NCBI GenBank assembly: GCA_036346225.1
Contig: JARFIW010000599.1
Location: 1,258,501-1,322,500 of the forward strand
Length of the DNA stretch: 64,000 bases
DNA from: Platerodrilus igneus
Taxonomy: Eukaryota > Arthropoda > Insecta > Coleoptera > Lycidae
Direction: 5' to 3'
Below are positions 35,640 through 47,007 of this stretch, in pieces. Made by a program: the position numbers and the translations under genes. The notes under the pieces are model-generated. The model was not told where the DNA came from, searched no databases, and worked only from the letters and a program-made list of their open reading frames with translations. Numbering within the stretch: position 1 is the stretch's first letter; the number at the start of each line of letters is the position of its first letter.

Positions 35640-36690
35640 AGAACCTCGACAAGTATAGTAAGCTGCATTATATTACGGGCCGTAAGCAAGAACCCCTGAA
35701 AATTGTAGAGAGGTGGACAATAGGGTAAGGCCTCAAGGTTAGTCACCAACATTCCACTTTAGTACCCTACACGCGTAGAAGAAAGATTGAGGGAACTACA
35801 ACCCTTTCCTTAATGGTAACGAAATTGGTCTATCGGGGGTCATTCTAGACTCCAAACTCACCTCGAATCAGCAGATTCATAAGTTGATGCGTAAGGGAGA
35901 AACTTCTTGAGCACTAGTTAGACGCACTTGCGGCACATCTTGGAAAAAAGGCTAAATATGGTGTACTGGTTGTACACTAAAGTGTTCAGACCACTGATAA
36001 CAAATGCAGCCTTGGTGTACCGAGCAAGTAAACATAAAAACTAAGCTGGACAGGATCCAGAAATTGGAAATTACAGGAGCGATGTATTTCAAGCCCACTG
36101 CTGCTATGGACAGTCTCCTTGGCATTCCTCACTACACCTGGTGACGGTAGGGAAGGCACGGTTACGACTGTACAGACTCTAGAACCCGTCCAGATTTATT
36201 GAAGGGACGGAACATACGAGATTGCTTGGGAGAAATTCGAGGCATTATAATTTGAATAAGATGCCGCTATACTTGCGGCCACGTCCCCAATGCTCCACCA
36301 GAAGGTACTACATTGAAAATTCGAGGCATCTGTTCGAAGTGCGTACAGAACAAGTGCCTGCACAATATCGGCCGGAGACACTCTTTGAAACTTATTTAGG
36401 ACGGGGAATGGGGAGGACAAGAAGGGTAAGTCCACCTCCGAGCAGCATGATCTGCTACACGGATGGTTTGAGAGGTGATACTGGTTCTGGATCTGGATTC
36501 ATTAGGGAAAGATCTGAGCCTACAGAGAATGCATAAACTTAACGGACACCTCGAATGCAGGCTCTGTCGAGAGGAACCCATGACTGCTATACATGCATGT
36601 ATTATGCAGTTGCGAGGTAGTGAGAAGAAGAAGACATCGTGAATGCTGGGGACCGGAGTTAAAATCAAACGAAGTTGATACTCTTTTGAC
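35640..36690 (+). pseudogene. decayed LINE end with RNase H domain
   Basis: With many frame changes the plus strand reads like the C-terminal third of an RNase-H-bearing LINE (R1/I-like group). It has GVILDSKLTSNQQIHKLM (about 35838-35890), LNMVYWLYTKVFRPLITNAA (about 35950-36010), then RLYRL and HTRLLGR. The RNase H first motif CYTDG is at about 36450, followed by a GSGSGFI strand, and a Cys-rich C-terminal motif GHLECRLC lies at about 36545. A 71-base SINE-like repeat has jumped into it (36246-36316). Stops throughout; non-functional. Confidence 0.6.
36246..36316 (-). mobile_element. 71-base SINE-like insertion with 13-base TSD
   Basis: Exact 13-base repeats AAATTCGAGGCAT at 36233-36245 and 36317-36329 flank a 71-base insert within LINE coding sequence. 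On the minus strand the insert begins TCAATGTAGTACCTTC, contains a hairpin (GCCGC-AAGTATA-GCGGC) and ends in an AT-rich tail. Long direct repeats of this size are the mark of LINE-machinery integration. Related copies lie at 8770-8836 and 27344-27417. Confidence 0.75.
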
Positions 36691-38812
36691 GGGGGACTTG
36701 CAAGCCTAACTACAGGATTCAGATTTGCCGACGGAGTATGAAATAAGCCTTTTAGACTGCAGTGCGATGTACTTTTTGGATGGCGTACCTTGTTACACCT
36801 GTGGCGCACAAAACCTGCGTTTTAATATTAGAAACAGGTGATTTTTATAATAGGAGAGGGAAGCTTTCTTTTCAATCATTATTATTGGTATTACGCGTAA
36901 AAATTTGCAGCTTTTTGTTTTCACGCATCGTAAGATAATAACCCGTAATTTACTGCCAATTTTCCTGACAAGCACGCATTCTCCCACTCACTTCTTGAAC
37001 AGTATGCGCTTATTATGTTTAGCTAATGAGAAACTTTGTATGGAGGTGACACCAATAAGTTCGCGACAAAGGCGCGTTTTAAAACGAGGGATTTAATTAT
37101 CGCCAATCAAACAATATCGGTGTTTAAAACGCAACTTCGCGTTAATTCAGGCGATGTGTATGTACCTTTTCCATCTTTTTACCTGTCCAATGTGTTAAAA
37201 ATACATGTGCTCCTCAAAAGTGTATGTTAATCGCACTTTGCGGCCACAATCTAGATTAAATATAAGAAACTGAATCCCAACGCTACCCGCGTTCTCTTGA
37301 GGACGAGCAAAGTTGCCCTTGGTTTCAGCTATTAAGCAAGTAAGTCTTTGAGTTATTTTTAATTGTTACTTATACCCGTTTGACGGCAAATTGGGGCCGT
37401 AATAAATTATGCCTTAAAGATGAGTCCCACATTTCGGCTTTAAAAGCGTTCCACTCTATCGGGTTTCGATAACTAAAAAAAAAGATGTATTAAAAAGGGC
37501 TCATCAACATTGTCCGAACATACAACGCAGCAGATTTTTTACCGTCTTTTTTATATGATTTTAGACGTCAAGTGCATTGCATTACGTTAAGGCTATTCCT
37601 GTTAGCACGAGAATTGTCGTACTGTGCCAACTTTTTATTTCTTATTCGCTTGCTAGTTCTTTTAATTGTAGATGTGTTTTATGTATATGCCAAACGTTAA
37701 TTGTATGCTTCTATCCTTGGGCATCGAAGCACTTGAATATACCAATATAGAAAACTAGTAACAAATGAAGAAAAAAACCAAAATTCAGAAGAGCTCTGAC
37801 ATTAAAGACAGAAAGCGACATGTACCTCTGTATTGTAGAAAGCCATATAAAATTTTTTATTTGTATTTGAGAACTTCTCGGGATTTAGTGCTGTGGCGAA
37901 TTTATTTTCTATGGTGTGCGATTTATCACTGCTTTTAATGAATTATAAACGTGATATCAATAAATTTTCATGAAATACTATGCTTATCTTACACATCAAT
38001 TGATTATTTTTGTTTTGTATTTTTCTTTGTAAGCTCAAAATATCAATACATTTTATTATGTTTTAATTACTACATAAAATCCTATTATTGTAAATCGCCC
38101 ACTATGCATTTCAAATTGTCACATTAAAACCTTTTTACACCGTTTGAACCTGTTTATTCGAGCGTATTCCTTGCTTACAATCTTTAAATACGGGATACGT
38201 TTTATTAGTCTGTATAACAGTAGGGAATTTCAAGCTTAGGTACATTTTTTTCAATAATTTAACATATTAACGGCATAATCACTTGTAGGTTAGTACAGAA
38301 ACACCTTTTGGATTGAACGAGAAAAGCTGTTATAATAGCAATATTAAAAAATATATATCTTGCAAAGTGGCCGGTGGTTCTAAAGCGTTTCAAACCTTTA
38401 TTCCAAAAGTTTGCCTGTAAAATTAAAACCCTTGCACGCTTGTAAGAAGCGTTTTCAACTTGTAAGTCGAGTTCCGATTGCTGATTGGTCACTTTGTTTG
38501 ACACTGTAAGTTCATTCGATGATAGTCCTTTACACAAATATTTCATGTAGACGTTTCTTTTTTGTGCTTCTGTTGTAAACGTGGCTGTTGCTATTTTTTG
38601 GGGTTAAAGACTTTACAAATTAATATGATAACATATTAAAATGCTTTATAATAATTGTAAATAACTGTGATAGTAACTATCAGAGCTTGATGTTTGAACG
38701 TTTTATAATTAACCTTTACAACAGTTCGTAGGGCATGTAGTTCATAAGTAATGGTTAGAATTGAATTTGGTTTGTCAACACTTTAGCTATTTATGATTTA
38801 TCCGCTACGAAA
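36691..38812. other. intergenic DNA upstream of AP-3 delta
   Basis: No supported gene. A 95-codon minus frame (38259-38546) starts 267 bases from the AP-3 delta start codon in head-to-head orientation and has a hydrophobic stretch near its end. I do not recognise it, and it may be chance. The remaining frames are short. Confidence 0.3.
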
Positions 38813-39549
38813 ATGGCTTTAAAAAAAGTTAAGGGGAACTTTGATAGAATGTTTGATAAAAACCTAACCGATTTGGTCCGTGGAATTCGAAATAATAAGG
38901 AAAACGAGGTTTGTTACTTTTAGGTTATGTTTGTTTATTCCTGTTTTACAACTAGGGCAAGTATATTTCTGAATGCATGGAAGATATCAAGATAGAGTTA
39001 CGGCAAGACAATCTATCGATTAAGAGTAACGCCATAGCAAAATTAACTTATGTAAGTTGTAATGTTAATCGCTGAAGGTAGATTTTATTTTTCTTTTTAG
39101 CTTCAAATGCTTGGTTATGACATATCCTGGGCTGGTTTTAATATTATAGAAGTAATGAGTTCCAATAAATTTACACTTAAACGAATAGGTTATTTAGCAG
39201 CAAGTCAATCGTTTTATTGTGATTCAGAGCTCTTGATGTTAACAACAAACATGATACGTAAAGAACTCAGTTCGCAAAATCAATATGAGGCTGGTTTAGC
39301 TCTAACTAGTTTAAGTTGTTACATTAGTTTGGATTTAGCAAGGGATTTATCTAACGATATTTTAATGCTAGTAAGTTTGTTTATTGGGTTTTACGTATTT
39401 GTTTATTGTGTCATTGTAGTTAAGCTCTACTAAGCCATATATAAGAAAGAAAGCGGTATTAATGATGTATAAAGTGTTTTTAAAATATCCAGATGCTTTA
39501 CGACCTGCTTTTCCTAGACTTAAAGAAAAATTAGAAGATCCTGATCCAG
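38813..39549 (+). CDS. AP3D1: AP-3 complex subunit delta, exons 1-4 (N-terminal 197 residues)
   Basis: Large delta subunit of the AP-3 adaptor, which sorts cargo from endosomes to lysosomes and related organelles (garnet in Drosophila). Exons: 38813-38908, 38956-39051, 39101-39370 and 39420-39549; introns of 47, 49 and 49 bases with GT...AG ends. Phases are 0, 0, 0, and 1 at the last donor. The start MALKKVKGNFDRMFDKNL matches the family start, followed by KYISECMEDIK, MLGYDISWAGFNIIEVMS, RIGYLAASQSF, TTNMIRKEL and KPYIRKKAVLMMYKVFLKYP, which are hallmark adaptin trunk repeats. The frame ends at DPDPG with donor GTGAGC. The next exon (expected to begin near Gln-Ser-Ala-Ala-Val-Asn) is not in the window. 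Either the intron exceeds 24 kb or the gene is broken. Confidence 0.9.
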
Positions 39550-39863
39550 GTGAGCTTTCTTTTGTAAATTGGATGTGTGACGGTAATAATGAACAAGCCC
39601 AAAATATTTTTATAGCCATGGTTAAAATGCAAAAGGAAATAACTAATCAGGGATGGCTATTTACAGTAAGTGCTTATGTCGCCAACCTCTCAAATAAGAC
39701 CCTCTCTAAAACTTAGTAGTTTCCATTTTTGCAAAATAGTAAACTGTCAGTAATTTTTTGTATTCGCAAACGGGTGTCTCATCGTTCATTGGAGATAACG
39801 ATAATGTTTGTACTCGGGTTACTGAAATAAATACCCAGGATCTACCAGTTACCCAATAATTAC
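39550..39863 (+). other. start of AP-3 delta intron 4
   Basis: Sequence after the exon-4 donor. The open frame running through it to 39716 is intron read-through and does not match the family. It ends at the ATTAC target site of the large DNA transposon. Confidence 0.6.
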
Positions 39864-39994
39864 CCCCCAGATAGCAAGATGACGTCATTATTACGTCGCA
39901 AAACAGGTTATCTGTCACGGCCCAATGACGTGATAATTGTGACGTCGCAAAGACGTCATCAGAGACTTAACTGATACCGATAAAGAGACCTATA

Positions 39995-40211
39995 AGTTGT
40001 CCATGCTAATTTTGGATAAGCAAATTAAAGCAAAAGAATGTCACTTGGTTTCTGTATAATTTTATTGAATATTAAAACCATAATGTTTTTTTAAATGCCA
40101 ACATTATGGTTATTTAATGAAATGATACGGAAACCAAGTGACATATTCTTTTGCTTTAATTTGCCTATTCTAAATTACTAAATGTGACATCGCCACAAAA
40201 TTAGCATGGAC
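39995..40211. mobile_element. foldback element, TSD GACCTATA
   Basis: Two long inverted arms face each other around a 12-base loop (about 40087-40098). The left arm has GTCCATGCTAATTTTG and CAAATTAAAGCAAAAGAATG, and the right arm carries their complements plus about 28 extra bases. The 8-base string GACCTATA occurs on both sides (39987-39994 and 40212-40219), which suggests a hAT-type non-autonomous element. It has no coding capacity. Confidence 0.7.
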
Positions 40212-40504
40212 GACCTATACTTTAAACCTTTAATAATTACTACAAATGTTATAGTGAAATAGAATTCTATTAATACTAATAAAGATAAGCTACATTGTTC
40301 AGCAATATGAAGCAAATAAAATGAAAATCACTTATTTAAATAGTAAATTAAATCTCTATTACAATAATGCTAACGATAAAACCTGTTACAATTTACAATC
40401 TATATGTATACGATAAATCACTAACATTAACATATTTATTATTTCAAATGATTTCTTATTATAACATTATTTTGCGTCATTGGTAGGGTGAACATCCACA
40501 ATAT

Positions 40505-42255
40505 TTATACTTCACTTAACAAAGAATGTATAATAGGAAACGAAACAAATGAATCCTCTTTATACGATAATAGCTTGCATTTGGATCTCACACTTTGTAT
40601 TGAGTAATATTGATTATGCATATTGAGATTTTTGACTACGTTAATATGTAACTTTGTTGAATCAAAAGGGTAAGTATACAGTGGTTCATAACTAGAAAAC
40701 GTTTTGCAAACTAAAGTAATTTGATTTTTGGTTTTAATAATATTGGATATTTCTGCAGTAGTACCATTTTTGAGAAGGCAATAAGAGTTTGCTGATGACT
40801 GATCATATACAGTTAATAAATAGCCACAGTACCGTACTTTTCTAAACTGTTGACAGTTAAACAAATGAGGTGATAAAACATCTTGAAAATGTTCTTGTTC
40901 ACATTTAATTTCATCATTATTTTCAGAAATTTTAGCAGTGGTTGCAAAGCTCATTTCCTTTAAAGGATTACATAATTGTTGCAATGGCTTATCAGGTTTT
41001 CTAATGAGTCTTTTTAATTTACCCAAACAGTTCTCAAACGGAAATGCAGAGAATTCATCTAATACTCCATATTTTTCACAATCATCACACAAGTGGCATA
41101 AAATATGAACATTGTAAACAAGAAACTGAATACCATAAATATGTTTACTGTGGTTACAAAAAATATTTAGAAGATTTCTAGCAAAAGTACAGCCAATTTT
41201 CTTTATATGGTATTTGGACACTAATATGAAAATTGCAGAGTGCAATAACAAAAAATGTTCATAAATTGCTAAATCAAGCACATCTTTTAGGACTACTGGA
41301 CCTAAATACAGCAGGAATAATCGGAATTTTGTGGCTTTCCACTTTGCAAGTTTGGAAAGGCTTCTAGGTTTTCTGTTAAATTCCAGTGAAATACATCGTT
41401 TTAGTTTTAACAAATTAGTGGAAACAATACCCACGTGCCTACTTTGTAATCTGCATTTTAAGGGGCCACTAATCCACAGATTAAGTAACTTTCGTGTGAC
41501 ACCCAAACACACACAATGCATGTAATCTATAGGGAAACAAGAAACAAGACCTATTTGCAATTCTGATAACGGAGAAACGCCCAAGTGATGATCTTCGTCA
41601 TGCTGTAACTGAAAAGAAGCATCAGTTCTTTTAGGGCAAGTTATATCTGGTAAAACAACTTTTCCTTGAAAATATGTACCAACAATAGAACATTTGTCGC
41701 ATGATGAATATCCAGAATGTGATTTGGTGGATTTTAGAAATGCACGGACAGGTGCGTCACATATAAAACTGAATAGTAAAAGTATACCTTTTAAGTCTAA
41801 ACTCAAAACCATTGATTAATAAACATTGCAACTCAACTACAAACTTATCTAGATAGGCATTCAATGGAGAAGGCTTAGAAGTTCCACAATATAATCCTAT
41901 AACAAATACATAAGGTTTTGGAACATTCTTTATAAGTCCGAGAATAGGCCACACTTGCACATTAAAACTACGAAAAAGTGGAAGGCCATCTACATTGAAA
42001 CTTACTAACAGCACACTACCGGAATAATTATTGCAAGAGAGAAAATTTACAAATCCTGATAACAACCCCATATGGTAATATTCTCCATTATCTAACTTTT
42101 GTGTGACTATATTTGTGGGGGTTCTAATTAATGTTCTGGCATCTAATGGAAGATTTGGGTGCCAGTGTGATAAACTGTGAAGCAAAGAAGTAGCCACTAT
42201 GTGTGGAATTCTAAACTCCACGATCCAACTACTTAAAACAGTCTTTAGGTTGAGA
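40505..42255 (-). pseudogene. transposase, main part (Tnp2/DUF4218-like), one frameshift
   Basis: DNA-cleaving transposase of the large element. From 42255 the frame reads LSSWIVEFRIPHI, SHWHPNLPLDARTLIRTP, then VSFNVDGLPLFRS with a candidate first Asp. A frame change near 41790 leads into SFICDAPVRAFLK (candidate second Asp), a Cys cluster (CDKC...C), CFPIDYMHCVCLGVTRKLLN, and KWKATKFRLFLLYLGPVVLK. Other members I recall have Glu where the second Lys of KATKFR stands, so the third acidic residue may be lost. The tail has NVHILCHLCDDCEKYG and FSAFPFENCLGKLKRLIRKP. The family is widespread in insects and cnidarians and resembles Tnp2-type transposases. It is cut from its N-terminus by a family-B LTR at 42256. 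Confidence 0.7.
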
Positions 42256-44155
42256 TGTAACGGGCATTTTTGTAGTTTGACATTTTACGCTCCCTTTCTG
42301 TTAGAATACGTAAAATACATAGTTTCTTTGGGATCACTGTTTGTATCAAGTAAATACTTCAGAATAATTCAGAATTGTATGCAATTTAACCCGTGGGTAT
42401 GAATTAAAGATAGATAAATTGAAGATTGATTCTCAGTAATAAATAAATTCCAAGGAGTGAAGGTTAAACAGCTTGTAATTAATTATAGATTGCATCGTTC
42501 TTGTCTGGCCGTCGTATAAATTGAGTTCTTTATGTGAATATACAAGTCTAGATAATAGGCGATAAGCGGTTGTAATAGCGACGAGTTGATATAAACAGAC
42601 GAGGAGGAGTTCTGTTCTGTGTTCCGATATATTAAGTACGTTAAAAATACGGCTTCTTTCTGCTTTGAGAATAGTGAGAATTACTGCGGTATCAATTCTC
42701 GTATTGTTCATGAACAAGCACGCCGTGTTTTTAGTTGATTTTCTGTTGAAAATAAAAGTAGTAGAGCTTGTTAAACTCGAGGCACGTGTGCTTTACGGAA
42801 CATTTGACGGACGGTTTTATTGCTTACGCGTACCTTACTAATTGTTTTTAGTTGTTTTTCTTGTGAGATAAATGTTTTAAGGAACATTTGACGGACTTGC
42901 TTTAGTGATACACGTGCTTTACCCATTATGGTTCTTTTTTTGTTGTTTTGTCTTTTGATATTTAAACTGTGTGTGCGATCTAGTTTCATGCGGTCTTTTC
43001 TTTTCAGAGTAGCGCATACTTTGGATTATTTAAATACAGTGATACTGTAGTTTCTGAATTTTCTAACAACAAAGAATCTAAAATAGATCATTGCTTGCAA
43101 ATTTCGTTATTTGTGAAATATAACAGATTACCGGCTTACAAAGGTATTGGTTGAAGTTTCGCACTGCTTTTTGGGATGTTTATGAAAATAATATACATTT
43201 GGTCCCAGTTGAAATTAAACTAGTGCTACAGAATATTTCGAAACTATTGTCTTAGGAAATAGAATTACCAGGAAATTTATCATGGCTACATAGTTCCGAC
43301 GCGTGATAATGTCTGCTGCTAACACCAGTGAAATACGTAGGTGTGATTAGTGTAACGTGTGATGTTCCATCAACACCCTCACAGTCAAGGGTGAAGTGCT
43401 TTGTTAGTGCAGGACATCATTGAATCCCTCACTTCAATTGCAAGGAAGCGTTACTGAAGGACTTTTTGTAAGTTGAACTATTTCCTACTTGTTATTACTT
43501 TAAATATCTAATCCGTAGTTTTACCATATCTTTGTCGTTCTGATACCTTTTACAATAGACTTGCATGCTATTTTAAAACATAGAGAAGAAAAAAAAAGAA
43601 AGAAAGAAAAATCAATACTACTGAATTACTCATACCAATTGTGTCTTATCTATTTATCTTTTGTCAACATTTTGTCTGATTTATGTTTAATTGGTGTGTG
43701 AGGAAACGTTTCTGCTACTCCCCAATATTACCTCACTTTGTACTAAACATTTTTCTGTATTGCTTTTACTGTTGTTATATTATATAGTTTATGTAAACAG
43801 TTTTTTTTACATTCTACAAAGTACTGAATAATTTAGACTTTTCATTGCTGCTATGCTTATTCTTTTTTTTAGGTTTGCTTAACTAATTTTTTTGCAGGTA
43901 TTGTTACTAACTCCTTACCGCCGCATACATTATATGTCAGTCTGCTTTCTACAACCCCCCCTACTCTCCGATTGAGCCCGATCATTTCTTTGATCTTCTT
44001 TGTGTTACGCACGGCTACGAGTCAACGTAGCATAAATTTGGCGCCCAACGTGGCTGCCACGATTAACGTGACATAAATTTGGCGCCCAACGTGGCTGCCA
44101 CGATTAACGTGACATAAATTTGGCGCCCAACGTGACTGCCACGAATTACGTAACA
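42256..44155 (+). mobile_element. family-B solo LTR, TSD GAGA
   Basis: Begins TGTAACGGGCATTTTTGTAG and ends ATTACGTAACA, 1900 bases. GAGA flanks both sides (42252-42255 and 44156-44159). It interrupts the transposase gene. A splice-like pair (GTAAGT at 43468, TTTTAG ending 43872) matches the 14361 copy. Its last 130 bases contain three tandem 41-base units, each carrying a tRNA-Lys primer-binding-site sequence. Confidence 0.85.
44024..44147 (+). repeat. three tandem 41-base units carrying a primer-binding-site motif
   Basis: Units start at 44024, 44065 and 44106. Each contains CATAAATTTGGCGCCCAACG and a TGCCACG end; the units differ by one to three bases. TGGCGCCCAACGTGG is complementary to the 3' end of tRNA-Lys, the primer used by gypsy-group elements. 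The 14361 copy has only one unit. Confidence 0.85.
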
Positions 44156-44480
44156 GAGAGATTCATCATTTTTAGAATTTATAGTTGCCTCATTGGATTG
44201 ATAAATAGTATCGTCTATCAGAAAAATTAGAGCTATTTGATGTTACATTATTTTTTGACATAAAATTATTTTGCTCTTGAAAAAGAATACATGAATCAGA
44301 ATTTACATCAGACATGCCATCATTGCTAAAGGGTGTAATAATTTCAGTAATATTTTGTATTTGTGCAATTAAATTACTAAATGCTATGTCTACCCTCTTG
44401 CGTACCTGACGTTTACCAACAACTGCTTTTCTTTTTTTAAACATTATGTAATAGATATTTTCAAAAAATGGTAAAGACAT
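44156..44480 (-). pseudogene. transposase N-terminal part
   Basis: Continuation of the transposase upstream of the family-B LTR. The frame starts at 44480 or, more likely, at the internal ATG of MFKKRKAVVGKRQVRKRVDI (44444), a very basic start that could bind DNA or act as a nuclear signal. A Ser/Asn-rich linker follows. A frame change near 44215 is needed to reach the reading frame that enters the LTR junction as INSKNDESL. It begins about 70 bases after the end of the DUF4806 gene, on the same strand. Confidence 0.6.
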
Positions 44481-44509
44481 ATAACTCTACAAGCATGCCT
44501 TTTAATTCT

Positions 44510-45146
44510 TATTCTTATTTTTGTTCCCTAAATAATCGTTGTGGGCGTGTTTCAACCAGTTTTACAGCACTTTCTATATCCTTTTTGTAAATTCACCATC
44601 AAGCCCTTTTACTGCACCTGCAATTATAACAAACATAAAACTTTATCAAGGAAAAAATAACACTTACAATTACTGCCTCTTTCAAATGCAGATTTGCAAA
44701 AACTAGTTTTTCTCCACGTTTTCCATAAAATGAAAAACGAGTGGCATATTCGTTAGTAAACACATGCTTTAGTGCATTATTCGTTTTGCCTACTAAACCC
44801 TTTCCACCTAGACTTCTCAAATATGCAGCCTACAAAAAAATTAAAACTTGAGAATTATCATTTTCACATACCAATTCTAATAACTTAGTTTCATTGCTTA
44901 AATATTCCTCTAAAGCAGTGATATCAGCATTAGTCTTGACAGGCAAGGCTATCGGAAAAGCGGTTGGTAAGTTTTTAAGTGTTAAAGAAGAACCCAAACT
45001 GTGCTGTGATTCTAGGCGTTGCAGAATTTTATTTTGACGTTCAATAATCTGATAATTCTATTCTTCTATATGTATCAATTTTTTCAAAATTATTTCTTGA
45101 ATGCCTATAAGCTAAATTTTGTACTTGTGATCCGATATGAAAACAT
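44510..45146 (-). pseudogene. DUF4806-type accessory protein, three exons
   Basis: Minus-strand exons at 45146-44872, 44829-44668 and 44617-44510. The introns are 42 and 50 bases (donors GTATGT and GTAAGT, acceptors TTTTTGTAG and AATTGCAG). Exon 1 has a short coiled coil (IIERQNKILQRLESQ) and FPIALPVKTNADI. Exon 2, exactly 54 codons, contains LRSLGGKGLVGKTNNALKHV and FTNEYATRFSFYGKRGEK, the conserved DUF4806 core (L-x-S-I-G-G ... L-x-N-E-x-A-x-x-[FY]-x-[FWY]-x-G-[KR]). Exon 3 continues with KGLDGEFTK and, after a one-base loss in an A run, VETRPQRLFREQK and a stop. Upstream exons are separated by the copia insertion; a possible first exon ends at 50482 (donor GTAAGT). The role is unknown; I infer an accessory DNA-binding or regulatory partner of the transposase. 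Confidence 0.6.
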
Positions 45147-46181
45147 TCATTCACTTGTCGGATTCGAAGAGAATTGAGCCAAATAAATTACTGAAAACAA
45201 AATGTCTGGTCGTGTCCGGTTTGCAAGAAATAGCAAGGACCCCAACAGTTCTCTAAAAGGCAAGTTAGTTTTCGAACTATTATTATTACTACAAAAAATA
45301 TATCCAACACTCATAGGAGTGTAAACAGGGATATCTAAATTAATCTTGAAACGTTCTAATAATTTTGTTATATATTTTTGTTGACACAAGTGATAACCAC
45401 TGTCCAATTTATTAAACTCTACTCCAAGAAATTCTCTGATATTACCTAAATTAACAACTTCACAATATTTATTCAAACACGTGAATACATACTGCAAGAT
45501 TTCTTCGTTCTTACAAAACACAGCAATGTCATCGACATATAATAGAATAATACAGTTAGTATCCAATTTAAAAATACAGGGACAATACTCCGATACAGAA
45601 AAATTCAATTCTTTTAAAATATCGGCAAAGTGTTAATACCAATTTCTACCAGATTGCTTAAGACCGTAAATTGATTTCTTTAAGCGGAGCACAAATGTTT
45701 TGGAATCTATATTTTTATATCCGACAGGTATTTCCATATAGACCTCCTCTTTTAAATCGCTATAAGTAAAAGCACATTTTACATCCCAGTGGGAATGAAC
45801 TCAATCATTATGAACAACTAATAACACAAATAGCAACTTAACCAAGTTGAATTCAACGACAGGTGCAAATGATTGGAAATAATCAATTTTGAATGTTTGC
45901 TTATAACCATGAGCAACCAAGCGTGCTCTACAGCGTTTAATTGTACCATCCACATTTGTTTTCAGGTTATAAACTCATCTGCAGGTAATAACCTTTTGAT
46001 CAGGTAATCTTGGTACAATTTCCCACACTTCTCGTTCCTCATTCGTAGCTAACTCTTCTTGCATAGCTTTTTGCCATTCATCTTTACATTTCGAATAGCA
46101 AATAAATACTAAAAAGACTTGCATGATTACATTCAAAGGATATGATTTGATTGATGGTATTTTAAATGATTTTTCCCTCAA
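45147..46181 (-). pseudogene. copia reverse transcriptase, incomplete
   Basis: On the minus strand RT begins CKDEWQKAMQEELATNEERE with VWEIVPRLPD (about 46085-46000) and continues RCRARLVAHGYKQ and HWDVKCAFTYSDL (first catalytic Asp), then SIYGLKQSGRNWY. A clean 153-codon frame follows (45608-45147) with LLYVDDIAVFCKN (YVDD box) and GSLLFLANRTRPDILFSV. Stops lie just before HWDVK and after RNWY. The domain ends where RNase H should begin. Confidence 0.8.
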
Positions 46182-46969
46182 TACTGTAACCTCAACTCCG
46201 TATTTGGGCTTGATTATCGACCAGGGTTTGAATTGGTCTCAGCACACCAATAGTCTTGCCAATAAACTAACGTCAGCTTGCTATGCTATAAAATCTGTAT
46301 CCAGGCACTTAACTGAGACAACCTCACTAAGTGTATACTATGCCTTATTTGATTCAAGATTGAGATATGGTATTGCCTTCTGGGGTAATACCTCAGGAAA
46401 TACATCAACTATTTTTAAACTTCAAAAGCGTGCAATTTGGATCATATGTAAAGCTGAAAAGAGTGCTCACTGCAAACCCTTGTTTAAAAGGCTCGGGATA
46501 CTTACTTATTTTGGAATATTTATATATGAAACTTTAATTTTATTCTATAGATACCGAAGCAACTACACTACTCCCAATACGTTTCATAATCAAAACACTC
46601 GCTCTGCGGATAATATATATAAACCCATTCCCATTTCTACTTTAGTAAAAAAATCCTTCATTTACATAGCACCCACTCTATATAATAAACTTCCAAACAG
46701 TATTAGATCGTCAAAATTTAAAGGTATCAAAGCAGGTCTGTTGTCTTTGCTACGTGAACGCTGCTATTACTCAGTGGATGAATTTCTACAGGATGATTTG
46801 AATAATGCGATAAATTAGGTTAGCACTATTGGGATTTGCATTGTATACAAATTAGTTTTTAGTGATATTTGACTGTGATATATTTTAATCATATTGTATA
46901 AAATTTTAATCAATTGTTACTAAATTGTATTAAAACTGTAAACTACCATTATGAATGGGTACAAAATAA

Positions 46970-47007
<38 letters not shown>
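46100..47007 (+). mobile_element. 5'-truncated LINE fragment with (CTA)n tail
   Basis: A 231-codon frame (46123-46818) is the C-terminal part of a jockey/CR1-like RT: YLGLIIDQGLNWSQHTNSLA, SVYYALFDSRLRYGIAFWG, IFKLQKRAIW and YNKLPNSIRSSKFKG. It ends 150 bases before a (CTA)12 tract (46971-47007), a simple-repeat LINE tail. It interrupts copia between CLIQIPDNHHD and CKDEWQKAM, opposite in strand. The Val run in the minus frame there is only this microsatellite read through. Confidence 0.8.

Noticed and set aside
39550..39716. In-frame extension of AP-3 delta exon 4
   Set aside because: The frame continues past a good GTGAGC donor but no longer matches the family, so it is intron read-through.
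44024..44147. Three regular 41-base repeats as a CRISPR-like array
   Set aside because: The units are contiguous with no unique spacers, sit at the end of an LTR and carry a tRNA-Lys primer-binding site; the genome is eukaryotic.
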